Notes: generated by a model from the sequence alone, not told the origin. A DNA stretch of 64,000 bases from Limnanthes douglasii subsp. nivea (GCA_036936605.1 JAUPFV010000002.1:246843305-246907304); one strand, 5' to 3'. Positions 23,009 through 34,240 are shown, counted from the stretch's first letter. A program made the numbers and translations.

Positions 23009-23940
23009 CTACATACAAGAATAGTTGTTCTTATACTCGAAGCATGGATTCAGGTGATAACAAATTCTATTTAATCTTTGAAAACGCCTCATCGCATTAT
23101 GGTGTCCATAAAATTTCTTTGGTCGACGCAAAACTTGGAAAAAAGGAGCATGCTTGTCAGAAAATTGAAAAATGAATCTAATTTGAGCAGCCAACCTTCC
23201 AGTCAAAATTTGCACTTATTTGATTTTCCGAGGTGAAGTCATTGATACAAAAACGTTCAAATGATCATGATTAGCTTCTATTCCTTTCTCACTTATGATA
23301 TACCTCAAAATTTCCCTGATCTAACTTCAAATGTACATTTTTGCGGGTTCCATTTCAAACTAATAAATATAATATTCAAGAAAGTTTCATTCCTTGTAAG
23401 TGTTTATCATATGAAGCGCTTTTGACCAATATATCATCGATGTAAACTTCCATATTCCTCCAAAATTGAGAAGCAAAAGCCTTGTTGACCAACTTTTGAT
23501 TTGTCGCCCCACCGTTCTTGAGACCAAAAGGCATAACAAGACAACAATGCAATCCTCGATCAGTAATAAATGTAGTACTTTCTTGATCCATTGGATTTAT
23601 TTAAATCTGATTATTATTGGCGAATGCATCCATAAAATAAAGAATTGTATTCCCCAATGTTGAAACTACAACCCGATCAATTCAAGGAACATAAAATGCG
23701 TCTTTAGGACATGACCTGTTTACATCCGTAAAATCAACACACATTCTCCATTTCACATTCTTCTTTTTTACTAACACTAAATTCGCGGTCCATAATGGGT
23801 ATTGTGCCTCCCATATATGTCGACATAGACAAATGATCCACATCTGCCACATTTGCCTCAGATTTGTTTACAAAAAAATCTTGTTTTTTTGAATAATTGG
23901 TCTGATCTTCAGATTCAATGCCAAGCTGTGACATATCACC
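23009..23940 (-). pseudogene. nested gypsy reverse transcriptase and RNase H start
   Basis: Minus-strand pieces: KWRMCVDFTDVNRSCPKDAF (about 23760-23700), LHCCLVMPFGLKNGGATNQ and VYIDDILVKS (23591-23376, catalytic YIDD intact), then VQILTGRLAAQIRFIFQFS (23215-23160) at the RNase H junction. Several stops separate the pieces. The open frame on the plus strand at 22834-23175 is an antisense shadow. Confidence 0.82.
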
Positions 23941-24479
23941 TCAGATGGAACCCCTACTACGTCCTCAATTATTCAAGCAAAAACATCCATGTTATCAAAC
24001 AAAAGTTACAACAATTGGTAACGCAAAGTAGGTGTTAATAATGTACTTATCCACAAAGACTTCCCATTTGGAAACATGTATTCATTGATTTTTTCGCCCA
24101 CTACTAAAGAACCCGGGGTTTCCCTCAGGTCATCTACACCTTCCTCATCCAAAGTCAGACCCTTTCATTACTATTCAGCCATTTGGTCATCTGAAACAAC
24201 CCTTTTAGAAAACAATGTTGTTGCATAACATTCTCTTGCCACTTGCTGATCAATTCGAACTACTCCGACACGATCACCAATTACATTTTCAAGCATTGGT
24301 GGACGTTTGAGACTACAACGTACATCCTCTATAACCAATACTTCCTAAAAATAGTATTATAACTAGTCAGACATTCAACCACCATGAATAGAGCCTGAGA
24401 TTTCTTCTTAAATGGGTTTTTTCCCAAATAAACCTCCCCCTCGAATTCCCTGTTAACCTTTGTTGTCACTCCTGTAAAT

Positions 24480-24610
24480 TAAATTATCGTACATTTAGAT
24501 GGAAGAATTGCAGGTGGGTTACACATTATATCATACGTTGACTTGAATAATACATTCGTTGAACTTCCAGTATCAGTCAAAATACGTCTGATTTCAGCCC
24601 CTGCAAATTC
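24480..24610 (-). pseudogene. nested gypsy protease
   Basis: Minus-strand translation reads RRILTDTGSSTNVLFKSTY, the aspartic protease active-site segment with DTGSS intact. The region between it and gag (24610-25600) and between it and RT (23940-24480) keeps element sequence with stops. Confidence 0.75.
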
Positions 24611-25602
24611 GGTCCTCTATCACTACTGCATCCTCATAAAGCCCATCTATACCTCTTAGATCATCTTCGTCAAACATAATGAAAGGTGTTTCCTTCTTCC
24701 CATACAAGTGTGTAGACATTTTCCTTCTACCTGAGTTGCCAAACTCACTACATGCCTCTTTCTACAATTTTTTGTCTTACAAGTTATCGTATCTCCTCCG
24801 AAAATTGCTAGAGATTCAGAATACTCACATAATGTGAACTCTTACCTGAACAAATAGCTCATCCACTGCCATCAAAATTAGATGATCTGGGTCTGAATCT
24901 AGATACTTTGATGCCACATCAAACTTTTCTAATTCAGAATCCATAATTATCAACAAATTATCCTGCTTCGAATTCGTGCTAACACCCTGTTGTGTTGATG
25001 TACTCGGATTATTCCGTCCACTGCTCTGTCCTTTAACAAAAGTTGTTAATGTGATATTTTTTTATTAAAATCTTAAATTCTTTCTTCAGTGCTAGACACT
25101 TAATTGTATCATGCCCTATATCGTTGTGATACTTTCAAAACTTATTGTTTTGCTCATCATTTGGCCCATTTAGGTTTTCTAAAATTGACATTATTTTTAT
25201 CGTTTTTGAAGATAGTTTCCATATTCTCTATCAATTTTGCAAAATACTCTGGACTTATCCACTGGTTAGGCCTCACCCGAGGATGTTGATAACTTCATGG
25301 TTCAAAAGGCGCTCCTCCTGTTCGAGGAGTAAGAATATTACCTGTCCTTAGACAAGATGATATTTAAGAATTCGAAGTGTTTCATTGATACCCTTGGCCA
25401 ATAGGTGCATGCCCTGTATTTATTTTGGTGGAAATTGCTTCACATTAAACTTTTCTGGACTCCTCTACCTTAATATGTTCCTTGACTTGAGCCGTTGGAG
25501 CTCCTAATGTCAATGCCTTTCTCCTTGTAGTCTCATATGCTATATCCACATGAAGCAACCTTTGCCTAAAGTCTTCCATAACGACAAGTTGTTCGAAATC
25601 TT

Positions 25603-26231
25603 CTAATTATGTCTTTGATAATACAAATCTAGTATAATCTTTGAACTTTTCCAATACTGCATGTTGGCATTGTATGATTGTATTGCCATTGGCACGCATC
25701 TTCTTGATCCCCACAAACTGTCTTCGGAATGTAGTGTAAAAATTCTTAAGATGGTTATATATCCTCTCAGAATTCTATTGTACAACTTTAAATTAGTGCT
25801 CTTAAAAGTTTGAGAAAATGCCACGCATACCAGCCTATCATTGTCCTCAAAATTCATCGTATAATTTTTGAACTGCTCAATGTGATAATAAGGATCTTGT
25901 GTTCCATTAAAGGTTTCTACCTTCAAAATATCAAAGTGCCTAGGTAGAGGTATCGACCTTATCTCAGCTGACAAATGATAATTCCTCCAATCTACTTCCT
26001 GCATATACTAATAAGCTATAGTGGTGCCCATGGCAACATACAAGTTCTGGTTTGCAGTATTAATATATGGTAGTATGTATTACCCTCGTACCGTGGGTTA
26101 TCCATCGTATTTAAAAGTTTACTCCTTTTTATTGATTTATGCGCTTTTTGCGCTTTTCGACATCGACTTCCCTCTCTCTTAGAAGAATGCCTATGTCTCC
26201 TTTTGTTAAACAAACTACCTTCAGAATTCAA
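25603..26231 (-). pseudogene. nested gypsy gag
   Basis: Minus-strand gag. A basic stretch (26231-26016, KRRHRHSSKREGSRCRKAQK) is followed by the capsid-like segment LPRHFDILKVETFNGTQDP...HIEQFKNYTMNF (within 26004-25603). It matches the larger element's gag (LPKWFDISKLETFD). It is separated from protease by stops. Confidence 0.78.
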
Positions 26232-26734
26232 GCTGGAAAGTTCACTATCATTGGTTGAAATGTATCGATGTTTATCCTTCTTCTACTTTCGTGAAGAGTG
26301 ATATTATTTATCAGACTGGAAATGAGATTTTTTCTGGTCACTTCGAATCTGCCGAGTCGTATTAGACTCATCATTCAGGTTTTCCAATTCGTTTTTCTTA
26401 TCAACTTGTCACACTTCGAATTTCATTATTCTTAATTAAATTTGTTGCTCTCTTCGATTGAACTCATCATTCAATACAAATATTTTTTTCCAACAATTGA
26501 TTCATCTGATTTTCAAAATCTGACTACTCACGTTGTTCTAGATTTTAATTATCACCTTGAGTTTCTTTTTTACAAAAATATGATCTAAGCGCCTTAATTT
26601 CCTCGTGCACTGTAGAACCAACTCGAGTTTTGGTTCCATTATGATTTCGATTAACACTGACCGCAAATTTTGTAGTTTTTGGTTTTAGATTTTCTATATA
26701 GGTAACTTGTTAATTCTCCCACTATGGTCGTCAT

Positions 26735-27041
26735 TGATAAGTTTAAGACTTTTAGTGTAAAGATTAACAATAGACATAATTTAGAAAGATAAAATGAATT
26801 GTTTAGTTCTAGAGAGAGAAAATATGGATAATCAGAAGTTTAAGAGTTAAATGTTCAATACCTCTATTTCATAATATCTTCTCCTATTTATAGGACAGAA
26901 GAGTAAGTAACAGAATTAGTTACACCTTTGGATAAATTATACCTTGGTCCTTAATATTTGTATTTGATATTACATCTATCCTTTTAACTTTACAAAGCTT
27001 TTACATTAACCCTTTTCCCTAATTTCTTTAGCTCTCTTACA
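26735..27041 (-). repeat. 5' LTR of nested gypsy element
   Basis: Matches 22376-22682 over most of its length. The inner flank in element sense, ATGACGACCATAGTGGGAGA, resembles the tRNA-Asp-type primer-binding site used by the larger element, with changes. This confirms that the element runs on the minus strand. Confidence 0.85.
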
Positions 27042-27885
27042 ACTACTGCTAGGAAGATAAGGCCTTTCAAGCTCATTTTATCATTGTATGAATATCTTTT
27101 GCGTTGAAAAATATGCTACAAAAGCATGACGTGTCAGTAAGAATGACCAAATGGTCAGTAGAATCGGGAGATTTTGACATTTAGTTTGAACCTCGAACTA
27201 TAATCAAAGTTCAAAACTTAGCAGATTTCTTAGTTGAATTTTATTATGACCGGTCAGAGATGGAGATAGATGAAGAAAATTCTGAGACATAATGGAGTTT
27301 TTGAACAAATGGGGGCTCAAGTGCATCAGGATGTGGGGGAGGGGTGCAGTTGGTCTCTCCATTTGGTATTGCAATGTATTAGGTTATTCGCTTTGGAATT
27401 CAAGCATCGAATAATGACGCAGAGTACAAAGCCGCTTTGGTAGGTTTAAGACTTGCTCACATCTGTGGGGCTAAAAATGTTAGGCTAATGAGTAACTCTG
27501 AACTTCTTATAAATCACGCGGCTGGCCAATCTGAGGCTAGAAAAGATCATTTTATGAAGTATTTGAGAGTTTTAAAAGCCTTAGCGGTTGTCTTCAAAAG
27601 TGTCAAGTATGAACATGTTTATAGGGAAATAACTTATGTGGCTGATTATCTAGGCTACTGCATCATATTCCGAGGAGCATCCTTGGATTATCACACAAGA
27701 AAGTCATTCGATAACAAAGGACTTCGAGCAGGTGGAAGGATCAATCAAAGATGTCTTTCCTATTGATAAAGTAATGGAAATGAAAATACGGTTCAAGGCG
27801 TATGACTACGTGGTACTTAGAAATATGTTGTACAAAAAATCTTTTAGCAGGCCTTTGCTTGATGCCTTGGAAAAATGAATAAAAA

Positions 27886-28920
27886 ATGATATTATCTGAG
27901 TTACATGATGGAGAAGGGCATGCGCATTGTGAGTATAAAACTTTAATTCGAAGAGTTATCTTGGCATGCTATTATTGGCCCAGAATTACTTCTGACATCA
28001 AAGAATTGGTTAAGAGATGTGATACTCGCCAAAGATTTGCTAACACAATTCGTGTACAAGGAATATCTCTTGAATCAATATCCAAAGCATTACGTTTTGA
28101 CCGATGAGGTATTGATCTGGTCGGGCCTCTACCGATTGAAGATGGGGGACAAGAAACGATAATTGTCGCGGTAAATTATTTCTCTAAATGGGTAAAATCT
28201 GAACCATTGGCAGGAACAAAAGCTAAAGACGTGATCAAGTTTATTGTCTCCAATATTTGTTATCGCTTCGGTGTTCAGAGGAGACTGACAATGGATAACG
28301 AGCCACAGTTCGACAATAAAAATATGAAGGATTTTTGTTCTTATAGAGGAGCACATCAATGCTTCTCCTCACCTTTCCACCCGCAAACAAACGGCCAAGT
28401 CTCAGTGACTAATTGGGCAATTCTTGATGAGTTTGGAAAGAATTTGGAGGGTAAGGATGGAAAATGGCCAGATTATTGACAAAAATTTTTGTGGGCATAC
28501 AAAACTACCCCTCAAACAACGACTCAATGATATCTATTTGGATTAGTCTGTGGGATGGATGTTGCTGTGCCATCCAAAGTGATTTTCCCCTCGTATGGAA
28601 TCAATGCATATTCTGAAGAGGTTAACGATAAGAGGAAGCATGCAGAGGTAGACTCAATTGAAAAAAAACGCAATTGAATTCTTTGCATTAACAAACTTTG
28701 ATGAGAAGCTGGTACACTTCCAAAGTTAGACGACAAGAGTTCAAAATAGAGGATAAAGTTTTGAGGAAAATATTTTTGCATACAAAGAAAAAACGACTTG
28801 GCAAGTTAGGACCCAATTGGAAGGGCCCATACATGGTAACTGAGAAAATAAAGTCGGGGACATATCTTCTTAAAAATAAAGAAGGAAGATATCTTCATCA
28901 TCTGTGGAACATTGAGCATC
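27886..28920 (+). pseudogene. gypsy integrase (large element)
   Basis: Integrase with an N-terminal zinc-binding part (LHDGEGHAHC...YYWPRI...KRCDTRQ, where one Cys of the CXXC pair is Arg), then the catalytic core. The core has GIDLVGPLPIEDG and MDNEPQFDN, which supply two acidic residues, but HPQTNGQVSVTN has Ser where the catalytic Glu is normally found. The C-terminal part, LGKLGPNWKGPYMV...GTYLL, is the usual chromodomain-less tail. Stops at about 28106 and 28478. Inactive on two counts. Confidence 0.88.
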
Positions 28921-28929
28921 TTATTTTTG

Positions 28930-29220
28930 GTCAACAATTTTTATTTTTGGACCAGAAAGGTTTTCTAACGAATGTTGGTCTACAAATTTTATTTTTGGAC
29001 CGGAAGGGTCTTCCAACGAATGTTCGTCATCAATTTTTATTTTTGGACCAGAAGGATCTTCCAACAAATGTTGGTCAACAATTTTTATCTTCAAGCCTGA
29101 AGGGTCTTCCAACGAATGTTGGTTAACAATTTTTATCTTCGGTCTAGATGGATCTTCCAATGAATATTAGTTAACAATTTTTATTTCTTGACCATAAGCG
29201 TCTTCCAATAAAGTTGATGG
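28930..29220 (+). repeat. 48-bp tandem repeat, six units, after integrase
   Basis: Repeated ACCAGAAGG-TTTCCAACGAATGTTGG units start at 28951, 28999, 29047, 29095, 29143 and 29191, an exact 48-base period. As 48 is a multiple of three, the first units translate as a 16-residue repeat (FLDQKGLPTNVGQQFL) continuing the integrase reading frame region. Amplified tandem repeats between integrase and 3' LTR are known from Retand-type Tat elements. Confidence 0.9.
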
Positions 29221-29399
29221 ATAATAATATTTTGATAAGGAAAAGTTTGGTAGAGAAGAATTAACCGAAGATAAACATATTCATTGATAAAAATTCCCAA
29301 AGTACTAAATGCCTCAACAAGATACGGGGACTTTACCAAAAAGTACCCGAGGTACAACCAGTTCACAAAGAAATTTCAAAGAACTTATATAAACACAAA

Positions 29400-31693
29400 A
29401 TTAACAAAGTATTTTCTTTACCCCGAAGGGGTGCCTTATTCATCTTACTCTGATGAGCTATTCGAGGAGCAGCTGTTTGAATCTTCTGAATCGTTGGGTG
29501 ATTATTCATCCTCCACAGAAACACCTTCTGGATAATACTTCTCCGGAACACGCTCCTAGAAACTTCCTAACTTCAAGTTTAAAAGTACTATGAAATTCTA
29601 GGACAAAAGCAGACTTGATTTTGGTATCCGTCTCTCTTTTCCATATTGGAAACGCATTCAGAAACATACTTCTCAAGGCAGACTTCCTTTTACTTTTCAG
29701 CATCCTCTCTAAGACTTTGCTTCTCATCGATAAGTCTTTCTATATATTTTACAGCCCGCTTGAAATATTTTTTAGATTTAGCATGAGATTCCGTAAGATC
29801 GTCAACAAGCGTATCCCTATCAATATCTTTAGCAATAAATTGTTCCCGTTTATTTTCGAACTATTCCTGATCTAATTTTAACCGAGCTTTCATTGCTTCA
29901 AGCTACGTCGAACGTTCATTAGCAACTTTCTTGTAGTGGGGAAAACCATTTTCTAATTTTTTTCACGCGGGATCTTCTCTAGAACTTCATTTTTGTAGTA
30001 GTCTTTTAGTTTGGATGTCCTTTCGACGATGGTAGCAGGGTGAAGTAATTTCTTGAGTTTCATGGCTAGAAAGTTATTTTCATAGATATCAAAGTATGTC
30101 GACATCTAATAATTAGCTTCGAAGTTATCAAGAGTTTGTTCTTTATTTCTTTGAGTTTTTTGGCCATTATTTTCCTCGCTTTCTTGAGAGACAAACTCTC
30201 CCGTTGAAGCCCGAGGAGAATATGAGTCTATGATGACGACCTTCTTAGGGGTAGACAGGTTCAGATCAACTGCTTCATCATACTCTTTGAAAATTTTCTT
30301 TTTTCCTTTATCTTTATACGAGTATCTCTTTGATGGACTCTTGGAGCCATCTTTTCTAGTGGGATTAACCTTTTCGGTTTCAACCTTAGCATGATTTTCT
30401 TCCTTGGCTTCAACCCCAACATCGATATTTTTTTCTTGGACCACGTATTTTTTGGGATCTCGATGACTTGGAGCCCCAACCCTTGCAGGAAGATAGACAA
30501 GATTATTTGCGACATCCAGTCGCTTAAGTATGCTGTTTTGCGTGAGAGGCACCATAAGTTCCTCCGAATACATTGTCTTTGTAGGTCATCCCTCAAAAGA
30601 TGGATTTTTGCTAGATTTGATGGAGTGAAGCACTTGTGAAATTCGTTAGACCAAGAGGTGTTAGCCCAATTACTTAACTACGAAAAGATCTGACGAGCTT
30701 CTTCAATATACCCTTTAAATGGTTTGGAGATCCTTTTAATTGTTGTCCCGTCAAGAAAGTTTGGTAAAACATACCAAATAAATAAAACAAAGTAGTACCT
30801 CTGCTAGTCCATCTCAATATGAGCCGAATTAATCTCTCAGTAGATTCTTCAAAACTTGTCTCCCATATACTAGAGATGAAGACAAATATTTCTTTCCACT
30901 TATTGTCAATCCCCAATAGGTCATCTATTATATTTATTTTGCTCCGAAGGGTTAGGTAGTAAAATAGGAAAGTGAGGATATTTTGCAACGCTGGTCAGCC
31001 CGACGAACTACTCCATTGAAAAGACGATCCCATATATTCGAGAAACCATTATGCAAGACATCAAGGTGAACCACATGTTTAGACCACCCCGATTCAAATA
31101 TAAGTTTTATCTTGTGAATGGGTTCAAGGGGCCGATTTCTCGTGGATTTTATTATAGAAGCAATATGTTCCGCCGTTGTTGACCGATGGGATACTTGTAA
31201 AGGTTTTAATGAAGGTTTTTTAGGAGTGACCTTGAGAGTAAAAGAGTACAATGTGGAGTGTTTTGAGAGGTAAAAACAGTAAATGCAATCTTAATTTTTG
31301 TATACCTTTATGTGGTATGTTTCAGAGATCTTTTCCTCTCCGAATGATCATCTTTGGTTTTTTCAGTGGTTTGGTGTTTATCCCCCTTCATAATGAATGT
31401 TGAAATATGATTTGGTTTCTTTGAAAGGCTAGGATCACCATTATCGAGCGTCAAACAAGTATGATCGGGGGCTGAGTGGTAGGAGGATTTGACGAAGTGC
31501 TGGTGTTCAAAGTCCCAATTTTCTTGGAATGTTTCTTGATCGAAGGCCAATGTTCGTAGTAGGAAGTTTTGAGAATCTGCGACGGCCTAGGCTCCTCGTC
31601 TAAACTGGCTGCGTTTCTCGCTTCGGCTCTTTTACCGATGTTAAACCATTCCTAGATCTTATACTTTTCAAGTTGCACAATATTTTTAGGCAT
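29400..31693 (-). pseudogene. antisense ORF of the large gypsy element (aORF-like)
   Basis: Minus-strand coding-like sequence between integrase and the 3' LTR. It opens at ATG 31693 (MPKNIVQLEKYKI, then a stop). It continues in pieces: 31550-31308, 31251-30952 (HVVHLDVLHNGFSNIWDRLF), 30988-30674 (NKWKEIFVFISSIWETSFEE), 30573-30106 (Lys/Glu-rich) and 29727-29400 (Lys/Arg/Glu-rich, perhaps coiled coil). Some Tat elements carry extra ORFs here, often antisense, of unknown function. A TATA box lies upstream. Broken by stops; a short intron near 31300-31255 cannot be excluded. Function not known. Confidence 0.6.
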
Positions 31694-31812
31694 AAAAGAG
31701 GAAGAAAGTGTTTACAGAAGTCTCAAAGGTGTTTCTCTCTCTAACCAAAATGTTTTTTTCTTTATCTCTCTAGAACTGAAAAAATGAATAACTTCAAACT
31801 CAGAAGGGGTTT

Positions 31813-31824
31813 AAGTATTTATAG
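31813..31824 (-). promoter_or_regulatory. TATA box for the antisense ORF
   Basis: CTATAAATACTT on the minus strand, about 120 bases upstream of ATG 31693. A C/T- and A-rich leader lies between them. It would drive transcription opposite to the element's own RNA. Use is inferred from position only. Confidence 0.5.
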
Positions 31825-32373
31825 ATGGAATTTTGGGCTTCCAATTGTTGTAAAGGCCCAAGTAACTAAAGAGTTTCCTTAGATGACTACATCATAGATA
31901 AGGTGAAGAGTCTTTTGTAGGGTAACCTTTATACCTATAGTAAGAAAGCATACACGTGGGGAAAGTGTCAGAGTTCTCTGACAACGTAACCGCCTAAAAA
32001 TCATTGTGGAAGGTATGCACACCTATGTCATAAACCGAGTGCCACGTGAATTTACAGTAAGGCACACGTCGTGCTGTCAGAAATCATTATGATACGTATA
32101 TCTGAAGCGAAATATGTAGTTTATGATCATGACTCAAACTATTTGGTCAATGATGTCATCGTACCAATGAGAAAAATATGGTAAAGAATGTCGGACATAT
32201 CCAAGAGACTTTCATTGTTTCGGTGAGGAATGTAGGGTGCAGGAGGTCAGACATCTCCAAAGCATTTGTATCGATCTAATGAGAAGTATAACACAAAAAT
32301 GGTCGGATATTTCCGAGGTATTTCCATCATTTTAGTCATCGCTCGAATATATTTTCAAGGACTATGGGACTAC

Positions 32374-32758
32374 TGATAAGGGGAAGAAATATTTGAAAGA
32401 ATAAGCTAAATCTATCAAATAAAGGGGATAATTAAATTTATAAAAGTCTTGTAAAGAAATTCAACAAGTATGTAATATTGAGGAGGACCTGTGTAATAAA
32501 TAGTAATATGTTTGAGATTAGTAAAGTAGTGGGGCGAGAGGGCCGCAAAGGGGGTAATCATGCAATTTATGGACCTACAACTTGCACTATATAAAGCAAC
32601 ACCCCTTTTCGGAAAAAAGGATCAACCATTATTCAATCATTGCTTTATTATTCCATTTCTCATTTTCTCTTTCTATGTTTCCTGTTTCCCTCTATGATTA
32701 CTCTCTTACGAAGATTGTTTAAACATATAATCTCCATAAGAAATCTTTGGAACTATCA
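32374..32758 (+). repeat. 3' LTR of the large gypsy element
   Basis: 385 bases, TGATAAGGGGAAG...GAACTATCA, matching 18106-18495. Preceded by GACTATGGGACTAC, the position of a polypurine tract; the nested element has AAAGGGGGCTAC at the same place. 31830-32373 between the antisense TATA and the LTR holds no recognised gene. Confidence 0.93.
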
Positions 32759-32763
32759 TACGT

Positions 32764-33720
32764 TATTACGAGTTTTCCTATGAGAAGGTATGTTTGTCAA
32801 TATTGTTGCCTATTTTGGTGAGAGTGAGAGGGCTCAGGTTTGTACATATATAATTCGTGTTAGAAATTAAAAAATGTTCCATGGTTAGTAAGAGTATAAA
32901 ATCTGTTCTTCTGTCTAGGTTGAGGAATATGTTTTTTGATAAACACTATCATAATGGTATTCTGACTGATCAACATGTCACCCATGCTACCCACGCTTAT
33001 ATATTATATGTGTTAGATAGTACAATATTTCCCAACACGACTAACGATGTGGTTTCTCTTGATTACATACAGTTTATTCACCATTACCATATGATGAGTA
33101 AGTATAACTTGGATTAGAAGGTTTTGGCCCAATTTTACCATGCCTTTGGACAGAGTTCGTTCCACGGCACTCGTAGTATATGGAGGTTTAATAGGATGAT
33201 AAAGACTTGTATTTATGATCATTTGACTTGGTTAATGAATCTGTTTTACCATGAGTATGTTATCGCCTTACCATATATGTATCAATACGCACCATTGAGT
33301 GTTCGCACCACTCAGTTTGTTTCAGCTGATATGTGACGCATTGTAGTTATATCTCAAGAGACCGATGTATGTTTCAATTAGCATTTTAAATTATTAATTT
33401 TATTTTATTTCATTTATTTATGAATTTAATGTATACTTACTTTTGAATGATGTTGTAGCTTCTATTTCTTCTATATGGTTATTTAAGAGTTGTGGGACCG
33501 TTTTGTGAGAAACAGTTTGATCGACCATACATTGAAGTTCTGGGACATAATAGAGTTGTATTATCTGGGTCATATGTTATATAAGATGGGGCGTTTCTAG
33601 ATGGTACCAGACTGCTTACGATCTCAATTTCCCAAGACAAGTAGACACATTGGTCCTAGGTTTTCATGGGATGAGTTTAGAGAGTTGACATCACCATCTC
33701 ATCATGGATAGAAGTGATGT
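32764..33720 (+). pseudogene. PMD pseudogene copy 2, 3' part
   Basis: Continues the copy begun at 17805: ITSFPM-like start, then HYHNGILTDQHVTHATHAYILYVLDS, VVSLDYIQFIHHYHMMSKY, AQFYHAFGQ, GTRSIWRFNRMIKTCIYDHL. After an intron-like stretch (33366-33459) come ELWDRFVR and CLRSQFPKTSRHIGP. Parallels copy 1 exon by exon. It has stops but fewer than copy 1 in the last exon (SWDEFRELTSPSHHG). Confidence 0.8.
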
Positions 33721-34240
33721 TCAACAATTCACCTATCCAAATAAACTATCATATCTCTTGTAATGAAATCATTATTTTTCAATTATCATATGCTGAATGT
33801 CTCTTACCTGACTTCATACACCAAGTCGAACCCCCGAACAATTGATTTAGATTTCAAATGATTATACATGGTACATAATTCTTCACTATTGTGTAGAGGC
33901 GGATAAAGAGCTCCCATACGACCGTACATGTAGTACATTGCACACAACAGTTTATAGAAACAAATTATGGCCTCGTCCGCACTTATTCTATGAACTTCAC
34001 GGCTTGAAGAAAGTGGTTGTCTTCTTGGAGGCTAGCATCTACCTCTAATTATTTCATACTTTGTTCGAGAAGGTGATCATTCAAAAATTCAACCATATGT
34101 TGTTGAATGGAATAAAAAACGTGGGAATAAAATATCATATGTCTTGCTTCCCTGAAATCATGCGGGATGTTAGAAACCCTAATAGTTGGAACACGAATTT
34201 AAATAATTGTACCCGGTGATGACTTCTTCATGACTGCGTG
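33721..34240 (-). other. unassigned, minus-strand coding-like stretch
   Basis: Not recognised. On the minus strand, about 33990-33810, it reads ISADEAIICFYKLLCAMYYM, YGRMGALYPPLHNSEELC and IVRGFDLVYEVR with only a few stops, which is unusual for random AT-rich DNA. It lies tail to tail with PMD copy 2 and could be another relic of the same unit. Confidence 0.3.

Larger units (their letters stand above)
22376..27041 (-). mobile_element. nested gypsy element, minus strand, lacking integrase
   Basis: About 4.67 kb inserted in the RNase H region of the larger element. LTRs at 22376-22682 and 26735-27041, with a 5-bp target duplication ACTAC at 22371-22375 and 27042-27046. Transcribed on the minus strand: gag (26231-25603), protease (about 24610-24480), RT (about 23900-23220), partial RNase H (23215 to about 22800), then a polypurine tract and LTR. 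No integrase seen, so it would need one from a relative. Stops throughout. Confidence 0.88.
22140..27770 (+). pseudogene. gypsy RNase H region, split by a nested element
   Basis: The first half, 22140-22375, is open up to FEKLALAIVTT; the coding frame resumes at 27047 with ARKIRPF, which is the expected continuation. 22376-27041 is the nested element, plus 5 bases of target duplication. 27400-27766 is a second RNase H-like region, AEYKAALVGLRLAHICGAKN...LINHAAGQ, consistent with the additional (archaeal-type) RNase H of Tat elements. Stops lie at 27100-27290. Confidence 0.8.
18106..32758 (+). mobile_element. Tat-type Ty3-gypsy LTR retrotransposon, 14.65 kb, inserted in PMD copy 2
   Basis: Two LTRs with TGATA...TATCA ends enclose gag, protease, RT, RNase H, a second RNase H-like region, integrase, a 48-bp tandem repeat and a long antisense reading frame. 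A second RNase H and extra reading frames after integrase are known traits of the Tat lineage. Target-site duplication: CACGC at 18101-18105 and TACGT at 32759-32763, differing by two C-to-T changes. Removing the element rejoins the PMD frame. Many stops in pol make it inactive. It is interrupted by a second gypsy element at 22376-27041. Confidence 0.9.

Noticed and set aside
22834..23175. 113-codon plus-strand open reading frame
   Set aside because: Antisense to the RNase H region of the nested minus-strand gypsy element.
28921..29160. 79-codon minus-strand repeat protein
   Set aside because: Reverse reading of the 48-bp tandem repeat. The plus-strand frame continues integrase and is the better reading.
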